Of a stretch of 64,000 nucleotides of DNA, positions 41,026 to 60,085 are shown piece by piece. Both the position numbers and the translations under genes were made by a program. This stretch comes from Nocardia thailandica NBRC 100428 (lineage in GTDB: Bacteria > Actinomycetota > Actinomycetes > Mycobacteriales > Mycobacteriaceae). The stretch spans positions 1-64,000 of the forward strand of contig NZ_BAGK01000184.1 of the NCBI RefSeq assembly GCF_000308795.1, given 5' to 3'. Numbering within the stretch: the first letter of the stretch is position 1; every line of letters starts with the position of its first letter. A model generated the notes under the pieces. It saw only the letters and a list, made by a program, of their open reading frames with translations, made no database searches and was not told the origin of the DNA.

Positions 41026-41065
41026 TTGTGACTACGAACGTATCCAGATACGCTCGTAGTCACAA
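41026..41065. promoter_or_regulatory. 40-bp nested palindromic operator
   Basis: Outer arms TTGTGACTACGA and TCGTAGTCACAA are exact complements; inside them GTATC-CA-GATAC is also a perfect palindrome in the same register, with only a mismatch pair between. It lies seven bases from the TetR start and 36 from the oxygenase start. This could hold two repressor dimers. Confidence 0.9.
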
Positions 41066-41101
41066 TTGCAGACGCCCTGCTCTCGACACAAAGGAGTGCC
41101 G

Positions 41102-42325
41102 ATGACCGCCGCGACCATTCCCACCCGTCATCCCGCCCGGCCCCGGACCGCTCCCGGCGTGATCCGCCTGTTCGCGAGGCTCTACGGCGTGCGGGGCCCC
41201 TCCCCCGACGACTGGCGGGAACTCGGCGAGCAGCTGATGGCGGGTGACGAGCCGATGGACCGGCTGCTCGAGTGGATGGCCGCGACGGGCCTGCGCGAGA
41301 CGCGTCCGCTCTTCGACCGGGCCCTGGCCGAGGGCATCGACCGCGTGCCCGACGCGCCGGAGCCCCTGCGCGAGTTCTTCGCCCGGGTCGAGGCGACGCC
41401 GGGCTGGGTCGACTGGGAGCTGATCGATCGCGGGGCCCGCGCCATGCGCATGGCGGGCGCCGACGGCATGTTCCTCGCGCGCGACGTCTCCCTGCTCGGC
41501 GGCTACATGTTCTCCGGCTTCAACAAGACGCTGCTGCGTACCGGCGCCCTGGAGAAGGGCTCCAACCAGCGCTTCGCCGAGACGATGCAGTGGGCGATGG
41601 ACGCGATCTCCCCCGGCGGCATGCGACCCGGCGCCCTCGGCTACCGCTCGACCCTGCGGGTTCGGCTCATCCACTCCTTCGTCCGCAGGCACGTCTCCGC
41701 GCTGCCGGACTGGCGCGGCGAGGACTGGGGTGTGCCGGTCAACCAGACCGACATGGCCGCCACCATCGTCGGCTCGTTCATCGCACCCACCGCGGGCGGG
41801 CTGGGGATGGGCATCCTGCCGCGCCCGGCCGACGCCGAGGCGATCGCGCACTTCACCCGCTACGTCGGCTGGCTGCTCGGCGTCCGCGAGGAGTTCCTCC
41901 CCGTCGACTTCCGCGACGCCATCCGCCTGCTCGCGCACACCCTGGCCGCGCTGTCGAACCCCGACGAATCGTCCAAGCAGCTGGCGGTCCCGATGATCGA
42001 CGACCCGATCGCCTGGAACTACCGCCGGTTCCCCGCCCTCCGCCGCCGCCTCGCCCGCTCCCAGCACCTGTCGATCACCAGCACCTTCCTCGGCCCGCTC
42101 GCCATGCGCTCCCTCGGCCTTCCGATGTTCGTCCCGCCCTGGTACCCGCTGCTCCGTTTCCCGATCAACGCGACCCGCAGCGTGGCCGCGTGGACCCTGC
42201 CCGGCGGCCGGGACCGGGCGGCCGCGCGGGGCACCCGGGAGATCGACGCCCTCATGGAACTGATGACCGGCGGGCACGGCGCCGAGATCGGCCACTCCGC
42301 GCACCACGTCCACCCCGCCGCGTGA
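41102..42325 (+). CDS. MpaB/Lcp-superfamily oxygenase (DUF2236), copy 3
   Basis: 407-residue DUF2236 protein, longer and closer in layout to latex clearing protein than copies 1 and 2. The segment GYRSTLRVRLIHSFVRRHV lies where Lcp has its haem-contacting Arg/His region. Other family blocks are GGYMFSGFNKTLLRTGALEKG and VPVNQTDMAATIVGSF. Lcp cleaves polyisoprene outside the cell with an exported enzyme; here no signal peptide is visible, so an intracellular hydrophobic substrate is more likely. ATG has AAGGAG upstream. A divergent TetR and a 40-bp operator control it, and a strong hairpin at 42383-42422 ends it. Confidence 0.85.
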   Translation: MTAATIPTRHPARPRTAPGVIRLFARLYGVRGPSPDDWRELGEQLMAGDEPMDRLLEWMAATGLRETRPLFDRALAEGIDRVPDAPEPLREFFARVEATPGWVDWELIDRGARAMRMAGADGMFLARDVSLLGGYMFSGFNKTLLRTGALEKGSNQRFAETMQWAMDAISPGGMRPGALGYRSTLRVRLIHSFVRRHVSALPDWRGEDWGVPVNQTDMAATIVGSFIAPTAGGLGMGILPRPADAEAIAHFTRYVGWLLGVREEFLPVDFRDAIRLLAHTLAALSNPDESSKQLAVPMIDDPIAWNYRRFPALRRRLARSQHLSITSTFLGPLAMRSLGLPMFVPPWYPLLRFPINATRSVAAWTLPGGRDRAAARGTREIDALMELMTGGHGAEIGHSAHHVHPAA

Positions 42326-42382
42326 TCCGCCGCCGCCTCGGCGGCTCGCGGAGGCGCGGCGACGCGCGGGCGGCAACGGACC

Positions 42383-42422
42383 GGCGACGACGCGACCCGG
42401 CCCCGACCGGCGCGTCGTCGCC
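42383..42422. terminator. bidirectional hairpin after MpaB-like copy 3
   Basis: Perfect 12-base stem GGCGACGACGCG / CGCGTCGTCGCC around a 16-base loop. It lies between the stop of the oxygenase gene and, one base later, that of the convergent glycosyltransferase gene. Confidence 0.75.
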
Positions 42423-43676
42423 TCAGCGAGGCCCCTGGAGCGGCGGCGCTTCGAGGGCCTGCGTGTAGACCGACACGAGGGCGGCCAGGTGTCGCGACTG
42501 ACGCGGCTCGTCGGCGTGCGGCGCCAGGGCCGCCCGCAGGGCACGCAGGCGCGCCGGGTCGCGCACGAGACCCTCGACGGCGGCGGCGAAGGACGCCACC
42601 GACCGGTCGGCGGTGCGCAGACCGCCTGCCGCGGGGATGGTTTCGGCCAGGTCGGGGTCGCAGTAGAGGATCGGCAGGCCGGTGGCCACGGCCTCCAGCA
42701 GCACCATGCCCTGCGTGTCGCAGTCGGAGGTGAGCAGCAGCAGATCGTGGTCGCGCATGGCGGCCAGGCAGGCCGCCTGGTCGACCCGGCCGTGCAGGCG
42801 CACGCGGTCGGTCGTGGCCGCCGCGGCGCGGACCCGGTCCTCGAGGGGGCCGCTGCCGTAGAGATCGAGGGTGCACCCCGGGACCCGCCGCACCACCTCG
42901 ATCGCCTCGAGCGGCCGCTTCTCGGGCGAGAACCGGCCGCACCACACGGCGCGCAGCGGTCGGCCGTCGCCGGGACGCCCGGCGGCATCGGCCGTCGGCC
43001 GCTCGCGCTCTCCGGCGGGGCGGGCGGCCACCGCGTCGAGCAGGGCGTCGTCGATCCCGTTGGACACCACGTGGATCGGCCGGTCGACACCCCGCTCGGC
43101 CAGGCGGCGGGCGAAGTGCGCGGTCGGGACGACGATCCGGTCGGCGGCCTGGGCCTGGGCGACGAGCGGGCGCCAGGCAAGCCGCACGGTGCGGCTGTCG
43201 CCTGTTCGCACCGGCTGGGCGGCCGCCGGCACGAACCAGCCGTGCAGCAGCCGCATGGTGAGCGCGGCGGCATACGGTGCGGGCGCGTACTTCTCGATCA
43301 TGGCGTCGTCGCGGCTCTGCATGCTCTGCACGACCGGGAGGCCGTGCCTGCGCGCCGCGCGGGCGCCGGCGATGCCGCCGCCGTAGTGGGTCAGGGCGTG
43401 GACGACGTCGACCCGGCCGCGCTCGGCGAAGGCCGCGTCGATCAGCCGCCGGTTGGCGCGGGACGGCAGCACGACCGGCAGGCCGTTGTTCATCGAGAAC
43501 GGGACGGTGTCCAGCACCACCGTGCCGGGATCGGGCGGGACCGGATCCGGTGCGGGACCGGTGAAGACGGTGACCCGGTGGCCCAGCCCGCGCAGCCCGT
43601 CGCGCTGGGCGCGCAGCGCGGTCTGCACCCCGCCGAGGGAGTCGGGGTGGAAGTCGGTGAAGAGCGCGATGTGCAC
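42423..43676 (-). CDS. GT4-type glycosyltransferase
   Basis: 417-residue GT-B retaining glycosyltransferase, group 1. The N-terminal donor-independent half starts IALFTDFHPDSLGGVQTALR. The C-terminal sugar-nucleotide half has AVWCGRFSPEKRPLEAIEVV and LYGSGPLEDRV, then the E-x7-E-like EAVATGLPILYCDPDLAET block. It should transfer a sugar from a nucleotide or GDP/UDP donor to a lipid or natural-product acceptor. GTG start; it follows the GT1 gene by eight bases on the same strand, so the two are one operon. Acceptor and donor are unknown; the adjacent polyketide product is an obvious candidate acceptor. Confidence 0.85.
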   Translation of the reverse strand: MHIALFTDFHPDSLGGVQTALRAQRDGLRGLGHRVTVFTGPAPDPVPPDPGTVVLDTVPFSMNNGLPVVLPSRANRRLIDAAFAERGRVDVVHALTHYGGGIAGARAARRHGLPVVQSMQSRDDAMIEKYAPAPYAAALTMRLLHGWFVPAAAQPVRTGDSRTVRLAWRPLVAQAQAADRIVVPTAHFARRLAERGVDRPIHVVSNGIDDALLDAVAARPAGERERPTADAAGRPGDGRPLRAVWCGRFSPEKRPLEAIEVVRRVPGCTLDLYGSGPLEDRVRAAAATTDRVRLHGRVDQAACLAAMRDHDLLLLTSDCDTQGMVLLEAVATGLPILYCDPDLAETIPAAGGLRTADRSVASFAAAVEGLVRDPARLRALRAALAPHADEPRQSRHLAALVSVYTQALEAPPLQGPR

Positions 43677-43684
43677 GGCCGACC

Positions 43685-44974
43685 TCAGGCCGGTGCGGTG
43701 ACGGCGAGGCGTTCGACCTCGTCGGCGGCCGCGGCCACCCCGTTCTCGGCCGAGACCACCTCGCCGAGTTCGGCCGCGCGGCTGCGCGCTTCGGGCGTCA
43801 GCGTGCGGATCAGGGCGTCGTGCAGGCGGTCCTCGGTGAGCGCGGGATAGGGGAAGTCGGCGCCGATACCGAGGTCCGCGATCCGCCAGCCGTAGAAGAA
43901 CTGGTCGCTGTGCACGCCGATGACGACGGCGGGCAGCCCGGAGCGCAGCACGTCGTGGGTGTTGCCGCTGCCGCCGTGGTGCACGACGGCCCGGCAGCGG
44001 GGCAGCACCCGGTCGTAGTCGAAGGAGTCGAGCACGAACAGGTTCCGGTCGTAGCCGATCCCGCGCGGGTAGCCGTCGCCCTTGACCGCGACCAGGGCGC
44101 GCGCGCCCAGCCTGCGACAGACCGCGGCCACCAGATCGCAGGCCCCGACGGGGTCGAGGACGGGCATGCCGGTCAGGCAGAAGTAGATCGGGGCCTCGCC
44201 CTCGTCGAGCCAGGCGTCGAGGACCGGGTCGACCTCGGCCTCGCCCCAGGCCCCGCGCAGCCGCTGGGGCAGGGTCGGCGCGCCGACGATGGTCGACCGG
44301 TCCGGCCAGTCGGCGGGTTTGGGCAGCAGGACCGGGCTGACCATGTGGACCAGGGGGATCCCGTCCTCCCGCATCCGGCGGAACGGATTGCGCGGCGCGC
44401 CGGGCAGTTCCATGAGTTCCCTGACCCGCCGGTCGACCCGGCGGTAGGCGATCCCGTAGGCGAGTTCGAAGCCGCGATAGCTCGCCAGCCGCAACCACGA
44501 CCAGGGGATCATCCGCTTCACCATGAACGACGAGGGGAACTCGCCGGTGCGTTCGAGCGGATAGGGCAGGCAGCCGACGACCCGCTGTCCGGTCTTCTCC
44601 CCCCGTTCCATGGCCCACGGCAGGGTCGAGGCGCAGGAGACGATGACGTCGGCGTCCCGGCACGCCTCGGTGAGCACCTCGTGCATGCGTTCACCGCGCT
44701 CGCCGGTCATGATCTTGACCGTGTCGAGCATGATCCGCACGAACGGCAGCGTCTTCCCCGACGACAGGGCCCTCTTGGCCGCGGGCGATTCGAGGAGTTC
44801 GGCGGAGTTGAACGGGATGACGTGCGGGTCGAACCCGGACCGGCGCACGACCTCGGCGTAGTTCTCGGTGGCGGTGATGCTCACCTCGTGGCCGCGCGCG
44901 GCGAATTCGTCGGCCAGGGCCAGATACGGCTGGTGATCCCCCCGGGTGCCCGCGGTCAGCAATGCGATGCGCAT
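43685..44974 (-). CDS. GT1/UGT-type glycosyltransferase
   Basis: 429-residue GT-B inverting glycosyltransferase of the MGT/sterol-glucosyltransferase type. It starts MRIALLTAGTRGDHQPYLAL. The donor-binding C-terminal block is RAVVHHGGSGNTHDVLRSGL, then VVIGVHSDQFFYGWRIADLG, matching the HHGGxGT...DQ signature. These enzymes glycosylate lipids, sterols and macrolides. It is first in a two-gene operon with the GT4 enzyme and diverges from the Gfo/Idh oxidoreductase. Two glycosyltransferases together suggest a disaccharide, or two alternative sugars, on one acceptor. Confidence 0.9.
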   Translation of the reverse strand: MRIALLTAGTRGDHQPYLALADEFAARGHEVSITATENYAEVVRRSGFDPHVIPFNSAELLESPAAKRALSSGKTLPFVRIMLDTVKIMTGERGERMHEVLTEACRDADVIVSCASTLPWAMERGEKTGQRVVGCLPYPLERTGEFPSSFMVKRMIPWSWLRLASYRGFELAYGIAYRRVDRRVRELMELPGAPRNPFRRMREDGIPLVHMVSPVLLPKPADWPDRSTIVGAPTLPQRLRGAWGEAEVDPVLDAWLDEGEAPIYFCLTGMPVLDPVGACDLVAAVCRRLGARALVAVKGDGYPRGIGYDRNLFVLDSFDYDRVLPRCRAVVHHGGSGNTHDVLRSGLPAVVIGVHSDQFFYGWRIADLGIGADFPYPALTEDRLHDALIRTLTPEARSRAAELGEVVSAENGVAAAADEVERLAVTAPA

Positions 44975-45042
44975 ACTCTCGACTTCCGTTCGTGATCGGT
45001 GGTTTTCGTGGGGGTCGCGGGTGCCGGTGCTACCGTCTGCTC

Positions 45043-46047
45043 GTGACCGAGGACTCCACCGCCGCGCTCCGTTTCGGCGTGCTGGGTGCCGCGCGGATCG
45101 CGCCCGCGGCGCTGATCGGACCGGCGCGACGCACTCCGGCGGTGACCGTCTCCGCGGTGGCCGCCCGGGATCGGGCCCGCGCGCAGCGGTTCGCCCGCAG
45201 GCACGGTATCGGCCGGGTCGTCGGCGACTACCACGAGCTGATCGCCGATCCCGACCTCGACGCGGTCTACATCCCGCTGCCGAACGGCCTGCACGGCCGC
45301 TGGACCCGCGCCGCCCTGGCGGCGGGCAAACACGTGCTGTGCGAGAAGCCGTTCACCGCCGACGCCGACGAGGCACGGGAGATCGCCACGGCCGCGGCCG
45401 ATTCCGGCCGCGTGGTCATGGAGGCCTTCCACTACCGGTACCACCCGCTGATCCGCGCGGCCGAGGAGATCATCGCCTCCGGCGAGCTGGGCACCGTGAC
45501 GCGGGTGGAGGCGGCCATGTCGTTCCCGCTGCCGAAGTTCTCCGACATCCGCTACGACTACGGTCTGGCCGGGGGCGCCCTCATGGACGCGGGCTGCTAC
45601 GCCGTGCACATGGCCCGGGTGCTCGGCGGCGCGGAACCGGAGGTGGTCTCGGCGACGGCCAAGCCGCACCGTGACCCGCGCGTCGACCGCGCCATGTCGG
45701 CGGAGCTGCGGTTCCCGGCCGGGCACACCGGGTCGATCCGCTGTTCGATGTGGTCCTCCGACGTGCTGCGGATGAGCGCGACGGTGGACGGCGACCGGGG
45801 CCGGATGCGGCTGTTCAACCCGGTCCTGCCCCACTACGGCCATCTGCTGACGGTGCGGTCCGGCGGCGGCACCCGCCGGCTGCGGTTCGGTCGCCGCCCG
45901 TCCTACGACTACCAACTCGACGCCTTCGTCGCCGCCGTGCGCGGGGGCACGCCGGTGCCGACGGGCCCCGACGACGCGGTCGCCACCATGACCGTCATCG
46001 ATGCCGTCTATCGCGCCGCCGGATTGCCATCACGCCTGCCCAGCTGA
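45043..46047 (+). CDS. Gfo/Idh/MocA-family oxidoreductase
   Basis: 334-residue NAD(P)-dependent sugar-type oxidoreductase. The Rossmann part has FGVLGAARIAPAAL, DAVYIPLPNGLHGRW and the family signature AGKHVLCEKPFTADADEA (catalytic Lys in EKP). The C-terminal beta-sheet domain includes YDYGLAGGALMDAGCYAVH. Members oxidise or epimerise sugars or dihydrodiols. Beside two glycosyltransferases it might make or alter the donor sugar. The GTG start at 45043 fits the family N-terminus. Its last 18 bases overlap the convergent hydrolase gene. Confidence 0.9.
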   Translation: MTEDSTAALRFGVLGAARIAPAALIGPARRTPAVTVSAVAARDRARAQRFARRHGIGRVVGDYHELIADPDLDAVYIPLPNGLHGRWTRAALAAGKHVLCEKPFTADADEAREIATAAADSGRVVMEAFHYRYHPLIRAAEEIIASGELGTVTRVEAAMSFPLPKFSDIRYDYGLAGGALMDAGCYAVHMARVLGGAEPEVVSATAKPHRDPRVDRAMSAELRFPAGHTGSIRCSMWSSDVLRMSATVDGDRGRMRLFNPVLPHYGHLLTVRSGGGTRRLRFGRRPSYDYQLDAFVAAVRGGTPVPTGPDDAVATMTVIDAVYRAAGLPSRLPS

Positions 46048-47097
46048 GAGTTCGTCGACGAAGTCGGCGATGTGCCCGAACACGTCCAGCGCGGCGCCGC
46101 GGCCGATGAACGTGTCGAGGTGGCCGTAGGAGGGGATCTCGGTGTAGCGGACGTCGAGCCCGGGCGCCCGCGCCGCGAGCACGTCGCGGCACAGCCGGTT
46201 CGAGTCCGGCCAGGTGGCGTTGCGGCTGCCGGACAGCAGCAGGACGGGGCAGTCGATGCGGTCGGCGTGGTCGAGGGCGTTCTCGGGGAGCGCGCGGTAG
46301 CGGTCGTCGTCGAGGTTCCAGCGCACGACGGCGTGCGCCATCTCCATCTGGCGCAGGTGGGGCAGCAGCGACAGCGGGATCGGGCCGAACAGGTCGGCGA
46401 GGCGGTCGTGGGTGCGCGGGTCGAGATGGTCGTGGGCGAACAGTTCCGCGCCCATCCCCCAGCCGTGGTGGACCATGCGGCAGGTCGGGTCCGGGCAGTC
46501 GCCCTTGCGCGAGAGCGCCGCGTAGAGCAGCGTGCGCCGCGACCACAACCCGACCTTGCGGAAGTCCGATTCGAGATGACCGACGCGGGAGCCGAGCAGT
46601 TCGCTGCCGAGCAGCACCCGCATCCGGGTCGACGTGCTGACCTTCGGGGTGAGGAACACGCCCTGGGCCACGACGCCGGCCAGCCCGGGCAGCAGTCCGG
46701 CCGTCAGGCTCTGCGCCAGCGCGAGGGCGCCGACGCAGTGCGCGACCGCGAACAGCGGCCGGTCCGCGATGCGCTCGCGGATCCGGGCGACGGCGGCGGG
46801 CAGGTCGTAGAGCGCGACGTCGTCGAGGGTGTAGGGCGGGCCGGAGACGTTGTAGGGCAGGGACCGGCTGCCGCGCCAGTCGAGCAGCCAGCACTGGTAG
46901 CCGGCGTCGGTGAGCACGTCGACGACGCTGCGGATCTCGGCCAGGGCGAACATCTCCGAGGAGACCCCGTGCCCGTGCACGAGCAGCACCGCGGGCGCGC
47001 CGTCCGGCCCGATCCGCCGCAGCCGCAGGTCGAGGCCGTCGGCGGTGCGGACGGTGAGCGTCTCCGGCGCCGCGGGCGCCGGGGAGGGTCGGTTCAT
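46030..47097 (-). CDS. alpha/beta-hydrolase-fold protein with Cys nucleophile
   Basis: 355-residue hydrolase-fold protein. The oxyanion block is LLVHGHGVSSEMF. At the nucleophile elbow AVAHCVGALAL has Cys where Ser is normal. Asp lies in SGSRNATWPDSN near residue 290 and His in PSYGHLDTFIG near residue 325. The same HCVG pattern is seen in the C-terminal hydrolase domain of large GMC (cholesterol-oxidase-like) proteins, and Cys elbows also occur in PHA synthases, which transfer acyl groups from thioesters. An acyltransferase or thioester-handling role is therefore likely. ATG overlaps the stop of the reductase gene (ATGA); it is the last gene of the PKS operon. Confidence 0.85.
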   Translation of the reverse strand: MNRPSPAPAAPETLTVRTADGLDLRLRRIGPDGAPAVLLVHGHGVSSEMFALAEIRSVVDVLTDAGYQCWLLDWRGSRSLPYNVSGPPYTLDDVALYDLPAAVARIRERIADRPLFAVAHCVGALALAQSLTAGLLPGLAGVVAQGVFLTPKVSTSTRMRVLLGSELLGSRVGHLESDFRKVGLWSRRTLLYAALSRKGDCPDPTCRMVHHGWGMGAELFAHDHLDPRTHDRLADLFGPIPLSLLPHLRQMEMAHAVVRWNLDDDRYRALPENALDHADRIDCPVLLLSGSRNATWPDSNRLCRDVLAARAPGLDVRYTEIPSYGHLDTFIGRGAALDVFGHIADFVDELSAGQA

Positions 47098-49777
47098 CGG
47101 CGTTCCTTCCGCAGGGCGCGACGCAGGTCGAGCAGGTCGAGGCCGGCGCGCAGCATCGGTTCCATCAGGGACTTGCCGAGCTGGCCGCCGAACCAGCTCA
47201 GCCACAGCATCTTCGCCAGCCTCCGCTGCCGTTCGGGCAGGTCCGGGTCGATCTCGATGCCGTCGATCTGGTCGGGCAGGTAGGTGTGCGGCGGCACGCT
47301 GACCTCGCCGGTGAGCTCCGCGGGCGCGCCGGTCCGGCCGATCTCGACGACCTGGGTGCCGAGCTGGCGGACGAAACGCCGCCGGGCGGCGGCGAACTTG
47401 TACCCGGTGAACCACCAGGAGCCGCCGTCGTCGTCGCGCAGGGTCAGGTGGTAGACCATGATCGGGTGCCGCAGGTCGCCGGGCAGTGGCGTGCCGTCGT
47501 GCGGCCGGACCGCGGCCGTGCCGGCCACGGTCAGCGGGTGGTCGGCCAGGGCCGGGCACGTGAGTTCGCCGCCGACCTCGAGGGTCCGCGCGGTGAAGAT
47601 CCGCGCGCTGGTCGCCACCGACAGGGTGAGCCGCAGCTCGCACGGGAACTCGGTGCCGCCACGGGCGAGGGTGCCCGCGAGGGTCTCGCGGAAGCGCAGG
47701 TACGGATGTTCGCCTGCCTGGGGAGCCAGCGCCAGCATCGCGGCGCGGGCGGGTCCCGCGTCGCTCGGCGCGGGGATCCCGTGGGCGGCGGCGAACGCCT
47801 CGGTGCGGCGGGCGTCGGCGGGGGCGATGTCGACCATCGCGGCCAGCTGGCGCCGGGCGACCGGGCTCCCCAGCACCTGGGCCAGCGGTTCCAGCTCCGG
47901 GGCGGGCGCGGTCCTGATCGCGCGGATCACCTCCTCGCACCACTCTTCCCAGTGCCGCACGCGCACCCCCATGCCGCCGACGGCGGTCTCGGCGACGATC
48001 CGGTCGAGGGTGGTCGGTGGCCCCGTGAGGTGATAGGTCTGCCCCCACGCGTCGGGCTCGAGGACGATCCCGGCGGCGACCCGGCTCACCCAGTCCACCG
48101 GCGCCGCATTGAGATACCGGAACCCGGGCACGGTGCGGAAGCGAAGCAGGGCGGCGGTGATCCCGGTGCCGAGGTCGCGCGGGTTGTGCGCGCCGGTCTC
48201 CGGGTGGCCGCCGATCCCGCCCGGCCGCAGCACGGTGACGGTCACGCCGTGTTCGGCCGCCCGCCGCAGCACGGCCTCCCCCGCCCATTTCGACCGGTCG
48301 TAGCCGATGGGCAGGGCGGCCACGTTCGCGGGCGGCGCGTCCTCGGCCAGCGTCGCGGCCGCCGTCCCGTTGAACACCGCCAGCGACGAGACGTGGTGGA
48401 TCGGCTTGGGCCGGGTGGCGCACGCCAGCTCCGCCAGCGTCAGCGTGCCGAGCACGTTGGTCCGCCGCAGCGAGGGATACCCGCGCAGGAAGTCGACGGC
48501 CGCGCCCGCGTTGACGATGGCGTCGACCTCGGCGGCCAGCGTCTCCCAGCGCGCCGCCGTCACCCCGAGCCGGGGCTCGCGCAGGTCTCCCGCCAGCGGT
48601 GTCACCCGGCGCAGCACCTCCCGCGACCACGGCAGCGCGTACCCGCGCAGCGCCTCCTCCAGCCGCCGCGCCGCGGCCGCGTCGTCCTCGGCCCGCACCA
48701 GGCACACGACGTGCGCGTCGCTGTGCCGCAACAGGTCGAGCAGCAGATGGCTGCCGAGGAACCCGGTCGCGCCCGTCAGCAGGATCCGGCGCGGGACCTC
48801 CCTCGGCGCGGGCGCGACGATCGGTAGCCGGTCGGCACCGGCGAGATCGGCGAAGAGCAGCGCGAGATCGTCGGTGTCCCGGAAGTTCTCGGAATTTCGA
48901 CCGGAGCGGCCGCCACCGACCGGTCTGTCGGTGGAGGTCGACCGGGTCGGCGGTGGCACATAGGCGGGATGGTCGGCCAGCCAGCGGGCGGCGAGCCGGC
49001 GGGGGCGGGCGTCGAAGAAGACGGTGTCGAGGTCGAAGAGGATGTCGAGGTCGGTGGCCAGTGCGGCGACCCATTCGACGGCGGCCACGGAGGTGCCGCC
49101 CGCGTCGAAGAAGTCGGTGTCGACGTCGACGGGTGTCGCGGCGAAACGCTGTGCGACCGTGGCGATCCTCGCCGCCAGCGCGGCCGGGTCGGCGGGGCGT
49201 GGTGCCCCTGGATCGCGCGGTTCGGTGTCGGCCGCCGGAGGCTCGGCCGAGGTCGGGACGACCCGCACGTCGTCGGCCGGACCGTCCGCCCGGGAGACGC
49301 CGAAGCCGGGATCGCCCGGCGCCGCGGTCTCGGCGCGCGATTCCGGCTGTCGCGCAGCGGAATCGGCCGATCGGGGTCCCTCGCCGGCTCGCACGGGACG
49401 CGGAAGCGGGCCTCGGTCCATGCCGACCCGCGCCAGCAACGTGGCGACATCGGTGCCGGCCTGCCCGCCGTCGATGGCGGCGCCCCGGCGCCGCCGTGTG
49501 TCGCCGGTCCCCGCGGGGAGAGTCGAACGCCCGGTTTCGTCGCCGAGCACGCCCGCGTCACGCCGGCCGCCGGCGGAAGTCACGTCGCCCGGCAGGGCCG
49601 TATCCCCGTGGTCTCCTTCCGGACCGGTCTCGTCGCCGACCGGAGCGCCGCCGACGCCGACAGCGGCCGGGGGTGTCCGGCCGACCCGGGCGAGCAGGCG
49701 CGCGATGTCCGACGGCGCCGCGCCGCGGTCGACGGCCTCGCCACGGGCGCGGCGGTCGGCGGGCGGGCGGTCCGGGG

Positions 49778-49781
<4 letters not shown>
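47094..49781 (-). CDS. ACP-thioester reductase protein of the FAAL-PKS locus
   Basis: 895-residue protein. Residues 1 to about 190 are Gly/Asp/Arg-rich and probably disordered, with two copies of D-I/V-A-x-LLARVG at 25-34 and 111-120. A carrier domain follows (about 195-275), with phosphopantetheine Ser in FFDAGGTSVAAVEW. A thioester-reductase domain (about 330-680) has LLTGATGFLGSHLL and catalytic Y-x3-K in IGYDRSKW. The last 210 residues (HPYLRFRETLAG, MVYHLTLRDDDGGSWWFTGYK) resemble the domain between oxidoreductase and hydrolase parts of GMC multidomain proteins. It should accept the chain, and release it as aldehyde or alcohol with NADPH. ATGA overlaps on both sides couple it to the PKS and the hydrolase. 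Confidence 0.85.
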
Positions 49782-59890
<10,109 letters not shown>

Positions 59891-60085
59891 GTACTACGTC
59901 CTCTGACCGTGGAACCCGCTGACGGGGCCCACAATAGCCCGGCTTCGGGGCGCGCATCCGGAGTCACGAACATGGGCGGACGCGGAGCGCGCCCCCGGAA
60001 ATGGGGGCATCGCGTCGGCGATTTCTCCTGCTATGCGCCACTTTTCGTGATTGCGCTTCGCGCCGTCAGCGGTGAGGATGGCCGG

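Noticed and set aside
33162-42325. Integrative element carrying the 33-42 kb island
   Set aside because: No integrase, transposase, tRNA-adjacent repeats or attachment sites were visible; the only tRNA (10.7 kb) is far away.
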